Positions 1 to 6,908 are shown, counted from the stretch's first letter. The stretch is 7,090 bases of DNA from Desulfobacterales bacterium (GCA_021107495.1 JAIOSR010000556.1:1-7090); one strand, 5' to 3'. Made by a program: numbers and translations. Notes: a model not told the origin generated them from the letters alone.

Positions 1-3
1 AAT

Positions 4-1488
4 ATGGAAAAGACAAGTTCGGTCATTGAGGAAAGAATAAAAAAAGGCGAGAAACTAAAATCCATGGGGGTTAACATTTACCCGGCGGGATATCACACCG
101 ATATCACGGCAAGCGAGGCGGTTGAACGTTTCGGGAACATGGACGCAGAGACTCTTGAAAGGGAAAGCAAATCATACGCAATGGCAGGAAGGATCATGGC
201 GTTGCGTGATTTCGGAAAGGCCTCTTTTATTCACATAAAAGACGGAACCTGCCGCATCCAGGCATATATCAGGAAAGACAGGATAAGTGAGGATAAATTT
301 AATATATTTAAGCTAATGGATCTTGGTGATTTCATCGGTATCAGGGGTTCGTTTTTCAGGACCAGGACCGGTGAATTGACCATCCTCGCGGAAGATGTCG
401 CCTTACTTACAAAGTCGTTAAGACCTCTGCCGGAAAAGTGGCATGGGCTTACGGACGTAGAGGCAAGGTACCGGCAGCGTTACCTGGACCTGATAGCGAA
501 TGATGACGTAAAAGAGGTGTTCGTGCTGCGGAGCCGCATCATCCAGGCCATCAGGGATTTTTTTATAAAGAAAAACTTTCTTGAAGTGGAAACGCCTATG
601 ATGCAGCCGATTCCGGGAGGCGCCACGGCCAGGCCTTTTAAGACATTTCATAATGCCCTTGGAATGGATCTTTATCTTAGAGTAGCCCCTGAACTGTATC
701 TCAAGAGGCTCGTTGTAGGCGGTCTGGACAGGGTTTTTGAAATCAACCGCAGTTTCAGGAATGAAGGTATTTCCATAAGGCATAACCCTGAATTCACAAT
801 GCTTGAATTTTATATGGCCTATGCCACTTATGAAGATCTAATGGTTCTCACGGAAGAACTCTTTAATCATGTTCTCCGGGAAATTTTAGGCACAAGCATT
901 ATTGAATATCAAGGTGAGACCATCGATTTTTCACCCCCCTGGAACAGGATCTCCCTTATCGATTCATTGAAAAATATGGCAGATGTCAGTGATGAGGTTT
1001 TTAAGGGCAGGGAGCAGGCCGCTGAATTTGCAGAAAAATGTCAGATCAGCCTGTCCGAAAGGGAGGGCCACGGCAAGATTCTTGCAAAACTTTTTGATCA
1101 TTTAGTTGAGCCCGGTTTAATCCGGCCCACATTTATAACCGGTTATCCAACCGAAATTTCCCCGCTTTCCCGGCGCAATGATGAAACCCCGGACATTGTG
1201 GATCGGTTTGAGTTGTTTATCGGGGGCAGAGAGATAGCAAACGCATTTACCGAATTGAATGACCCTGTGGACCAGAGAGAGAGATTCGAATCACAGGTGG
1301 CGCTCAGGGAGGCAGGCGATAAAGAGGCCCAGTTCATGGACAAGGACTATGTGACGGCCCTGGAATACGGAATGCCGCCCACTGCAGGAGAAGGAATTGG
1401 GATTGACAGGGTTGTTATGCTGTTGACCAATTCCCCTTCTATCAGGGATGTCATCCTTTTTCCCCATATGAGGACCAAGCAGGTTTAG
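4..1488 (+). CDS. lysS: Lysyl-tRNA synthetase, class II (LysRS)
   Basis: This cytoplasmic enzyme activates lysine with ATP and charges tRNA-Lys. The 494-residue length is normal for bacterial class II LysRS. Residues about 1-30 form the usual N-terminal helix ending in an NIYPAGY-type segment, and about 58-140 form the OB-fold anticodon-binding domain. The catalytic core follows: motif 1 around 180-205 (FLEVETPMM), motif 2 at 245-262 with FRNEGIS and the ATP-contacting Arg252, the family segment TEISPLSRR near 383-391, REIANAF at 409-415, and motif 3 GEGIGIDRV at 462-470. The OB-fold argues against the OB-less paralogue EpmA/PoxA. The ATG at 4 matches family N-termini, but its ribosome binding site lies outside the window. 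The stop codon is six bases before the Lol permease gene, which suggests co-transcription. Identification is very secure. Confidence 0.97.
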   Translation: MEKTSSVIEERIKKGEKLKSMGVNIYPAGYHTDITASEAVERFGNMDAETLERESKSYAMAGRIMALRDFGKASFIHIKDGTCRIQAYIRKDRISEDKFNIFKLMDLGDFIGIRGSFFRTRTGELTILAEDVALLTKSLRPLPEKWHGLTDVEARYRQRYLDLIANDDVKEVFVLRSRIIQAIRDFFIKKNFLEVETPMMQPIPGGATARPFKTFHNALGMDLYLRVAPELYLKRLVVGGLDRVFEINRSFRNEGISIRHNPEFTMLEFYMAYATYEDLMVLTEELFNHVLREILGTSIIEYQGETIDFSPPWNRISLIDSLKNMADVSDEVFKGREQAAEFAEKCQISLSEREGHGKILAKLFDHLVEPGLIRPTFITGYPTEISPLSRRNDETPDIVDRFELFIGGREIANAFTELNDPVDQRERFESQVALREAGDKEAQFMDKDYVTALEYGMPPTAGEGIGIDRVVMLLTNSPSIRDVILFPHMRTKQV

Positions 1489-1493
1489 GAAAG
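1487..1493 (+). promoter_or_regulatory. Ribosome binding site of the lolC/E gene, overlapping the lysS stop
   Basis: The purine-rich AGGAAAG begins inside the lysS TAG stop (1486-1488) and places AGGA four bases before the ATG at 1495. The overlap suggests that ribosomes ending lysS can load onto the permease gene (translational coupling). The position is seen in the sequence; the coupling is inferred. Confidence 0.6.
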
Positions 1494-1494
1494 T

Positions 1495-2718
1495 ATGTTC
1501 GAATTATTCCTTGGAATGAGATACCTGAAGGCCAAACGCAAACAGGCATTCATATCCGTTATAACGGTCATCTCGGCCTTGGGTGTTATGGTGGGTGTCA
1601 TGGCATTGGTGATTGTCCTTTCCGTTATGAACGGGTTCAGGGCCGACCTGATGTCCAAGATCCTGGGTGTCAATTCCCATCTCCTGGTATTGAGCTACGG
1701 GGGGGCATTCAAGGAATACGAATCGGTGGCGGAAAAGGTCCGTAAGATAGATGATGTTGTGGCACTGACGCCCTTTATTTACAGCCAGGTGATGGTGAAT
1801 CATTCGGGTAATGTATCGGGTGCGATTTTAAGGGGTATTGATCCGAAAAGCGCGGGAAAGGTTGTGAGCATCGGCCCCATGATAAAGGAGGGTTCATTAT
1901 CTTCTCTTGAGACCCGTAAAGACGGATTGCCTGCCATTATCATAGGCACTGAGCTTGCAAAACGAACGGGTGCCTATCCGGGCGACATGCTGAGTCTGGT
2001 TTCACCTGAGGGAAAATTGACACCATTGGGCCGGGCTCCAAACACCAGGAAGTATATGGTCACCGCCGTCTTTGATTCCGGCATGTACGAGTACGATGCC
2101 TCTATGGTGTTTGTTTCTCTCAAAGAAGCCCAGGATTTTTTGGGACTGGGTGAACGGGTAACCGGCCTGGAAGCAAAAGTGAATGATGTCTATAAGTCGG
2201 ACTTGATTGCAAAAGCAGTTCAGGAGAAATTGGGTTATCCATACTGGACCAAAGACTGGAAGATGATGAACAGGAGTTTCTTTGCAGCGCTCAAGCTGGA
2301 AAAACTTACCATGTTTATCATCTTAAGCATGATCGTACTTGTAGGGGCCTTGAATATCATCAGCACCTTAGTCATGGTTGTTATGGAAAAGACCCGGGAT
2401 GTTGCGATCCTGAGGGCCATGGGAGCCTCTGCCAGGAGCATTATGTCCATCTTTATGATCCATGGCCTGTTGGTGGGAATAGTCGGCACGTTAGCAGGTC
2501 TGATATCGGGGCTTGGCCTCTGCCATTTGCTGGCAAAATATAAATTCATCAGCATGCCCTCGGATATCTATAATATCTCTACCCTCCCTGTCAGGGTAGA
2601 GTTTGGGGACGTGGGATTCGTGGCCTTGGCTGCCGTGATCATATCTTTTTTGGCAACGCTTTATCCCTCCTGGCATGCCTCGAGATTGAACCCGGTAGAG
2701 GCCCTGAGGTATGAGTAA
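1495..2718 (+). CDS. lolC: Lipoprotein-releasing ABC transporter permease, LolC/LolE family
   Basis: This is the inner-membrane permease of the Lol system, which extracts outer-membrane-destined lipoproteins and hands them to the chaperone LolA. The 407-residue protein has the family layout: a short cytoplasmic start (GMRYLKAKRKQ), TM1 about 19-46 (ending in the typical VLSVMNGF), a large MacB-like periplasmic domain about 47-268, then an FtsX-type domain with TM2 about 270-296, TM3 about 318-345 and TM4 about 372-392. The cytoplasmic EKTRDVAILRAMGAS stretch (298-312) is the coupling region that contacts LolD, and the C-terminus LNPVEALRYE is characteristic. Residues TPLGRAPNTRK (176-186, with Pro182) resemble the LolC hook that binds LolA. 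Only one LolC/E-type gene lies beside lolD, so a homodimeric (LolF-like) permease is likely unless a second copy exists elsewhere. The symbol could equally be lolE or lolF. Confidence 0.93.
   Translation: MFELFLGMRYLKAKRKQAFISVITVISALGVMVGVMALVIVLSVMNGFRADLMSKILGVNSHLLVLSYGGAFKEYESVAEKVRKIDDVVALTPFIYSQVMVNHSGNVSGAILRGIDPKSAGKVVSIGPMIKEGSLSSLETRKDGLPAIIIGTELAKRTGAYPGDMLSLVSPEGKLTPLGRAPNTRKYMVTAVFDSGMYEYDASMVFVSLKEAQDFLGLGERVTGLEAKVNDVYKSDLIAKAVQEKLGYPYWTKDWKMMNRSFFAALKLEKLTMFIILSMIVLVGALNIISTLVMVVMEKTRDVAILRAMGASARSIMSIFMIHGLLVGIVGTLAGLISGLGLCHLLAKYKFISMPSDIYNISTLPVRVEFGDVGFVALAAVIISFLATLYPSWHASRLNPVEALRYE
2577..2601 (+). repeat. Perfect 9-bp inverted repeat inside the lolC/E gene
   Basis: CTCTACCCT (2577-2585) is the exact reverse complement of AGGGTAGAG (2593-2601), with a 7-base loop. 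The inner CCCT/AGGG can pair in a second register. It lies in codons of the last periplasmic loop before TM4 and has no T-run after it, so it is not a terminator. It may be chance. Confidence 0.4.
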
Positions 2719-2750
2719 TGGGAGAAAGCGAAATTCGGAAGGCGGAATGA
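2718..2750 (+). other. Ten-codon open frame bridging lolC/E and lolD
   Basis: An ATG at 2718 shares its A with the lolC/E TAA stop (TAATG) and has GAGGT (2706-2710) seven bases upstream. It reads MGESEIRKAE and stops at TGA 2748-2750, six bases before the lolD ATG. It is in phase with lolD. It may be a translated coupling peptide, the remnant of an earlier lolD start, or meaningless. No homology is expected to be detectable at this length. Confidence 0.3.
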
Positions 2751-2790
2751 GAAAGCATGGAAAATAGGTCAATTCCGGATTCCGAATTTC
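2730..2790 (+). repeat. Long imperfect inverted repeat enclosing the lolD start codon
   Basis: The left arm GAAATTCGGAAGGCGGAAT (2730-2748) pairs with the right arm ATTCCGGATTCCGAATTTC (2772-2790) at 17 of 19 positions: 11 bp, a 2x2 internal loop (2741-2742 against 2778-2779), then 6 bp. The 23-base loop (2749-2771) carries the lolD ATG. Both Shine-Dalgarno-like stretches upstream of lolD, GGAAGG (2737-2742) and GGCGGA (2741-2746), lie in the left arm, so the folded RNA should limit lolD initiation. The right arm is coding sequence for LolD residues 6-11. The alternating TTCCG/CGGAA composition resembles short dispersed intergenic repeats known from several Desulfobacterota genomes; that last link is inference. 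Confidence 0.75.
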
Positions 2791-3461
2791 CTTTGTTAGC
2801 CCTGGAAGATGTCCATAAGAGTTTCACGCATCACGGGAACCTTATTGAAGTCTTAAAGGGTATTAATTTAGAGCTGAAGCCAGGAGAAAGCCTGGCTATT
2901 ATGGGGGCTTCCGGGGTTGGAAAGTCAACGCTGCTGGACATCATGGGGAGCCTCGAACCACCCACAATAGGCTTTGTCCGGTTCACGGATCGTAATATTT
3001 ATGAAATGGACGCAGCGGCCCTTTCCCGTTTCAGGAACAGGGAAATCGGGTTTGTCTTTCAATTCCATCATCTGCTTCCGGAGTTCAATGCCCTGGAAAA
3101 CACTATGATGCCTGCCATGATTGCGCGGTATTCTAAAAAAGAGGCATCCGGAATTGCGAGGGATGTGCTGGAAAAAGTGGGGCTTGGAAAACGCTTAACT
3201 CATCGTTCAGGAGAGCTTTCCGGCGGCGAACAGCAAAGGGTGGCCATTGCAAGGGCCCTCATCATGAAACCCAGGTTGATACTGGCGGATGAGCCAACGG
3301 GAAACCTTGACTGGCGAACGGGTCAGGAGATCGTTGACTTGCTGCTTCGGCTTAACAGAGAAGAGGGCGTGGCCATGGCTATTGCCACACATAATCACAG
3401 ATTAGCGGAAAAGATGTCAAGGCAACTGGAGATCGTTGGTGGACGGACTGAACAGATGTAA
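2757..3461 (+). CDS. lolD: Lipoprotein-releasing system ATP-binding protein LolD
   Basis: This cytoplasmic ABC ATPase powers lipoprotein release by the LolC/E permease encoded just upstream. The 234-residue protein shows Walker A GASGVGKST (50-58), the Q-loop in the LolD-typical FQFHHLLPEFNALEN (101-115), the signature LSGGEQ (154-159), Walker B LILADEP (174-180) with catalytic Glu179, D-loop GNLD (182-185) and H-loop His212. QFHHLLPEF and MSRQLE (220-225) distinguish LolD from MacB or FtsE. The conserved fold starts near residue 13 (LLALEDVHKSF). The first dozen residues (MENRSIPDSEFP) are not family-like and coincide with one arm of an inverted repeat. ATG 2757 is the only ATG that fits. 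A TTG at 2793 would give a more standard N-terminus but has no visible ribosome binding site. The stop at 3459-3461 leaves an 88-base gap to bamA. Confidence 0.95.
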   Translation: MENRSIPDSEFPLLALEDVHKSFTHHGNLIEVLKGINLELKPGESLAIMGASGVGKSTLLDIMGSLEPPTIGFVRFTDRNIYEMDAAALSRFRNREIGFVFQFHHLLPEFNALENTMMPAMIARYSKKEASGIARDVLEKVGLGKRLTHRSGELSGGEQQRVAIARALIMKPRLILADEPTGNLDWRTGQEIVDLLLRLNREEGVAMAIATHNHRLAEKMSRQLEIVGGRTEQM

Positions 3462-3549
3462 GATCGGTTGGCTATGAGTATCGGAAAAGCAATTTTTGAT
3501 TTTTATAAGTATGTCAAATGTTAACCTAAAATAATTAAGGTACAGGCTT
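3462..3549 (+). promoter_or_regulatory. AT-rich lolD-bamA gap with the bamA ribosome binding site
   Basis: This 88-base spacer is more AT-rich than the flanking genes. TAAGG (3536-3540) lies nine bases before the bamA ATG and is the likely Shine-Dalgarno site. Possible -10 hexamers are TATAAG (3504-3509) and TAAAAT (3527-3532), but neither has a convincing -35 at 16-18 bases. No terminator hairpin with a T-run is present, so read-through from lolD is likely, with or without an extra promoter. Confidence 0.4.
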
Positions 3550-6219
3550 ATGAAACTGAGAGGGATTTGGGTTGGGGTGCTGCTGATTTTGGTTGTGTGT
3601 GTCTTGTTCGGAGCAAGATTAACTGTGGCTGAAGAGAGGGGAAAGGCGGCCGTGTTGCCATTCAGGATTCACGCCTTGAAACCACTTGATCATCTCGAGC
3701 GTGGTTTGCAGAAGATGCTGACCGTTCGAGTTGAAAAAAAGGGCTTTGACGTGGTCAGTCCTGATGTGATCAACAAACACCCTTTGGCTTTTTTGCCCCA
3801 GCTTGAAATGAAAGACCTTGTTAGAATGGGAAAGGACCTGAGTTGTGGCTGGATCGTCGTAGGCAGTCTGACGCAAATTGGAGAAAGGATAAGTCTTGAC
3901 TTGAAGATGATTGACGTCACTGAAAAGAGAGCACCTTTTTTCATTTTTATGGTTGCGGAAAACATTGACGCATTAGCGGAAACGGCGGAAAGGATTGCCG
4001 TGAGCATGGATCATCAGATCTCGGGCGTGGCCCAGGTGGATTCAGTTCGCGTAATTGGCAACCAGCGTATTGAAAAGGAAGCAATCTTGGCCGTGATAGG
4101 AACCAAAAAGGGCGACCGGCTTGAATATAAGCAGTTAGACAAAGATCTTCGCGATATTTACAAAATGGGATTTTTTGAGGATGTCAAAACAGAGACCGAG
4201 GACGGGCCGAGAGGAAAAATCGTGACTTTTAAGGTGGTTGAAAAGCCTTCCATCGGCAAGTTCCGTTTTGAGGGAAATGAAGAGGTCGATGATGATGAAT
4301 TGAGAGAAAAATTGGCAATAAAGTTTTATTCTGTCTTAGATGAGAATGAAATCAAACAGGGGATCAACAGGCTCAAGGAATACTACAGGGAAAAAGGCTA
4401 TTATAACGCGGAGATAAAAGAGAGGATTGAAGCGCTTAACAACAACCAGGTTGTCGTTGAATTCCTGATCAAAGAAAATGAAAAGGTATACATCCGAAAC
4501 ATCCAGTTCTCGGGAAACAACCATTTTGATGACGATGACCTCAAGGATATCATGTTGACCAGTGAGAAGGACCTCTTGTTTTGGATTACGGATTCTGGAG
4601 TTCTGGACAAGAAAAAGCTGGAATTCGATGGCCATAAGATTACCGCCTTTTATCATAATCACGGCTATATAAGGGCGAAAGTTGGTGAACCCAATATCAC
4701 CTATGAAAAGGATGAGGGCCTGACCATCACCATTGAAGTGCAGGAGGGGGAACAATATGGTGTCAATACGGTGTCCATTGAAGGCGATTTAATAGTACCT
4801 GTGGACGAACTTATGGAAAAAGTCCGGATTGGCAAGGAAAAGGTCTTTAGCAGGGAGGTCCTCCGTAACGATGTCCTGGCACTGAAAGAAATTTACAACG
4901 ATGAGGGGTATGCCTATGCAGAGGTCAAGCCCCGTACAAGAGATAATGATGAGACTCTCCTGGTAGATATCACATATGTGATTTCAAAAGAGCAAAAGGT
5001 CCGGTTTGAAAGGATAAACATCAGCGGGAACACGAGAACAAGGGACAAGGTTATCAGACGTGAATTGAGGGTGATTGAAGGGGAATATTTCAGCGGGAAG
5101 AAATTGAAAAAAAGCAGTGAAAAACTTAACCGATTAGGCTTCTTTGAGGATTTGGAAGTCAAGACCAAGAAGGGCAGCCGTGAGGATTTGATGATCCTGG
5201 ATGTCAAGGTCAAGGACAAGCCCACAGGCAGTTTTAGTTTCGGTGCCGGTTACAGCACCGTGGACAGTGTGGTCGGGACATTGAGTGTCTCGGAAAACAA
5301 CTTTTTAGGAAGAGGCCAAAGGCTTTCTGCTGCGCTCAGGGTCGGAGGGAGTTCCAATCAACTGGATCTCACATTCACAGAGCCCTGGATTTTAGACAAG
5401 GACTTTTCCGGCACGGTTCGCGGTTACAAATGGGAACGAGAGTACGATGACTACACGAAGGACTCGCTTGGCGGTTCTCTTTCTTTTGGCTGGCCCATGG
5501 AAATGATAGATGAGGACACAAGGGCGTGGACAACCTACAGGTATGAGGATGCCGATATCTCTGATGTCAGCCCTTATGCCTCATCTGTAATCAGAGACAT
5601 GGTAGGCAGAAGCAAGACAAGCAGCCTCGCCATTGGCCTGAAGCGTAATTCAACCAATAGGCCGTGGAATGCGAGCAAAGGGTCTATTAATGAAATTATG
5701 TTGGAGTATGCCGGAGGCTTCTTGGGAGGGGATAACTATTTTAATAAAGTATGGGCCCGATCCGCATGGTTTTTCCCCTTTTACTGGGACACAACATTTA
5801 TGATCCAGGGAAGATGGGGATATTTGAAAAAGAGGTCAGGGGGTGATCTTCCTACTTACGAGAAATGGTTCTTAGGTGGAATCGACACGATTCGAGGGTT
5901 TGAATATGCGGACGTCTCTCCCATTGATCCCGTGACCCTGGATAAGGTAGGCGGTGAAACGATGATGGCCTATAATCTGGAATACCGCTTTCCTCTTTTC
6001 AAGGATTTAGGAATTACCGGTCTTGTCTTTTTTGATGCCGGCAATGTATATACTTCCGAAAAAAATATTGAGGAAAGGGACCTGGCAACGAGCGTTGGTG
6101 CAGGTGTTCGTTGGTATTCCCCAATGGGCCCGCTTCGCATTGAATGGGGTTATAATTTAGATCCTCAAAGGAATGAAGACACAAGCGTCTTTGAGTTCAG
6201 CATGGGGTCCACGTTTTAA
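3550..6219 (+). CDS. bamA: Outer membrane protein assembly factor BamA (Omp85) with TolB-N-like N-terminal extension
   Basis: BamA is the outer-membrane core of the Bam complex, which folds and inserts beta-barrel proteins. The 889-residue precursor starts with a signal peptide (hydrophobic stretch about 7-22, likely cleavage after TVA at 27). Residues about 31-158 form an extra alpha/beta domain (AVLPF near 34-38, WIVVGSLTQIGERISLDLKMID near 101-122) resembling the TolB N-terminal domain. Five POTRA domains follow at roughly 161-233, 234-309, 312-398, 403-481 and 484-558, each with the typical GN or EG turn and a xxGYxxA or MGFFEDV helix end. The beta-barrel occupies about 560-889, with IRGF (781-784) on the inward loop, FFDAGNVY (827-834), and a C-terminal strand ending in Phe889, the usual beta-signal. 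It is longer than E. coli BamA (810 residues) mainly because of the extra domain. The start is set by the signal peptide and by TAAGG upstream. Confidence 0.96.
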   Translation: MKLRGIWVGVLLILVVCVLFGARLTVAEERGKAAVLPFRIHALKPLDHLERGLQKMLTVRVEKKGFDVVSPDVINKHPLAFLPQLEMKDLVRMGKDLSCGWIVVGSLTQIGERISLDLKMIDVTEKRAPFFIFMVAENIDALAETAERIAVSMDHQISGVAQVDSVRVIGNQRIEKEAILAVIGTKKGDRLEYKQLDKDLRDIYKMGFFEDVKTETEDGPRGKIVTFKVVEKPSIGKFRFEGNEEVDDDELREKLAIKFYSVLDENEIKQGINRLKEYYREKGYYNAEIKERIEALNNNQVVVEFLIKENEKVYIRNIQFSGNNHFDDDDLKDIMLTSEKDLLFWITDSGVLDKKKLEFDGHKITAFYHNHGYIRAKVGEPNITYEKDEGLTITIEVQEGEQYGVNTVSIEGDLIVPVDELMEKVRIGKEKVFSREVLRNDVLALKEIYNDEGYAYAEVKPRTRDNDETLLVDITYVISKEQKVRFERINISGNTRTRDKVIRRELRVIEGEYFSGKKLKKSSEKLNRLGFFEDLEVKTKKGSREDLMILDVKVKDKPTGSFSFGAGYSTVDSVVGTLSVSENNFLGRGQRLSAALRVGGSSNQLDLTFTEPWILDKDFSGTVRGYKWEREYDDYTKDSLGGSLSFGWPMEMIDEDTRAWTTYRYEDADISDVSPYASSVIRDMVGRSKTSSLAIGLKRNSTNRPWNASKGSINEIMLEYAGGFLGGDNYFNKVWARSAWFFPFYWDTTFMIQGRWGYLKKRSGGDLPTYEKWFLGGIDTIRGFEYADVSPIDPVTLDKVGGETMMAYNLEYRFPLFKDLGITGLVFFDAGNVYTSEKNIEERDLATSVGAGVRWYSPMGPLRIEWGYNLDPQRNEDTSVFEFSMGSTF

Positions 6220-6356
6220 AGGTAGAGAAAGTAAGCTTCGCTTTGCTCTGTTCCTGCCGTGTGTAAAGTCGATCCTTATTGAGCTATTAAAAATGGATTA
6301 ACTTTTACTCAATTAGGATATCAATAAAACAATATATTAATAGGGAAGGAGAAAGA
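6220..6356 (+). promoter_or_regulatory. bamA-skp gap, AT-rich leader with possible promoter
   Basis: The first half (to about 6270) is mixed in composition and contains a weak, interrupted stem (AAGC/GCTT around 6233-6243) with no T-run, so I see no intrinsic terminator after bamA. The second half is strongly AT-rich. TATATT (6333-6338) would serve as a -10, but no good -35 stands 16-18 bases upstream. TTGAGC (6279-6284) is an isolated -35-like word. A promoter for skp is plausible but unproven. Confidence 0.3.
6346..6351 (+). promoter_or_regulatory. Strong ribosome binding site of skp/ompH
   Basis: AAGGAG, inside the purine run AGGGAAGGAGAAAG, lies five bases before the ATG at 6357. It is the best Shine-Dalgarno match in the window, fitting a highly expressed periplasmic chaperone, and it fixes the skp start. 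Confidence 0.8.
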
Positions 6357-6881
6357 ATGAGAAAATATCTATGTCCGTTATTTGTGCTAATCATTTTATG
6401 CTTTTTACCTGTTTCGGCCATAGGGGCTGATTCTGTCAAAATCGGGACTGTGGATCTCCAGAGATGTATCATGGATTCCATAGAGGGAAAGAAAGTTAAA
6501 AATGAATTACAAAAAAAGAAAAACAATATGCAAGCAAAGCTTGATGAAAGGCAGAATAAATTATTAAAGCTCAAAAATGAAATTGAAAAACAGAGCATGA
6601 TGCTGAGCATGGACGCAAAGGAAGACAAGGCAAAGGATTTTGAGCGCCAGCGTCGCGAATTCAAGTACTTTTATGACGACATAAACAACCAAATGAGGAA
6701 GGCCGAAACCGAGGTCAAGAAGCTTTTATTGGAAGATCTTGAAAAAGTGGTCAAGGACATCGGCGATAAGGGAAATTTTACATTGATCTTTGAGAGAAGG
6801 AGCGGTGGCATAATGTATATGCAAAAGACTGTGGACATTACCGATGAGGTTATTAAGGCATATGACCTGACAAAAAAATAG
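6357..6881 (+). CDS. skp: Periplasmic chaperone, Skp/OmpH family
   Basis: Skp binds unfolded outer-membrane proteins leaving the Sec translocon and delivers them to BamA, encoded directly upstream. The 174-residue precursor has a signal peptide (MRK, hydrophobic core about 5-20, cleavage probably after IGA at 24). It continues with the family start VKIGTVDLQRCIMDSIEGKK (27-46), where the mature body's first strand and helix begin. Residues about 45-130 are long, charged, lysine- and glutamate-rich helices forming the coiled-coil tentacles of the trimer. The C-terminal body strands FTLIFERRSGGIMYMQKTVDITDEVIKAYD (141-170) carry the conserved DIT-VI ending. Length and layout are normal. The two cysteines in the signal region (6 and 15) and the single mature Cys37 are not in a lipobox. 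In many Gram-negatives lpxD follows next, but here about 200 non-coding bases follow. Confidence 0.92.
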   Translation: MRKYLCPLFVLIILCFLPVSAIGADSVKIGTVDLQRCIMDSIEGKKVKNELQKKKNNMQAKLDERQNKLLKLKNEIEKQSMMLSMDAKEDKAKDFERQRREFKYFYDDINNQMRKAETEVKKLLLEDLEKVVKDIGDKGNFTLIFERRSGGIMYMQKTVDITDEVIKAYDLTKK

Positions 6882-6890
6882 GTTTTTTGT
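6870..6890 (+). other. A/T-rich hairpin over the skp stop codon
   Basis: ACAAAAAA (6870-6877) is complementary to TTTTTTGT (6883-6890) across a 5-base loop that contains most of the TAG stop. The stem has a single G-C pair, so it would be weak. The T-run lies inside the stem, unlike a standard intrinsic terminator. It may act as a poor terminator or be incidental. Confidence 0.25.
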
Positions 6891-6908
6891 AATTCTTTGA
6901 CTTTTTGA

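Noticed and set aside
418..783. Antisense open frame of 121 codons inside lysS
   Set aside because: It lies wholly opposite conserved LysRS catalytic sequence, shows no recognisable domain and reads as an out-of-frame shadow.
2748..2750. In-phase TGA upstream of lolD as a selenocysteine codon
   Set aside because: Selenoproteins are common in related bacteria, but the hairpin here straddles the TGA rather than following it as a bacterial SECIS would, and a Sec residue in a LolD leader has no precedent known to me.
3483..3518. Sigma-E-like promoter (GGAAAA ... TCAAA) upstream of bamA
   Set aside because: The two words are about 25 bases apart, well beyond the 15-17 expected, and the GGAAC core is imperfect.
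3598..3600. Cys17 of the BamA precursor as a lipoprotein lipobox
   Set aside because: The preceding residues are Val-Val rather than the Gly, Ala or Ser needed at -1, and a normal signal peptidase I site follows at TVA.
4336..4755. Antisense open frame of 139 codons inside bamA
   Set aside because: It is opposite the POTRA coding region, and its hydrophobic composition follows from the charged, acidic codons of the sense strand; no family features are visible.
6512..6518. A_AAA_AAG slippery heptamer in frame within skp
   Set aside because: It matches the dnaX-type site, but there is no well-placed upstream stimulator, and a -1 shift gives only eight codons before a stop. The lysine-rich coiled coil explains it.
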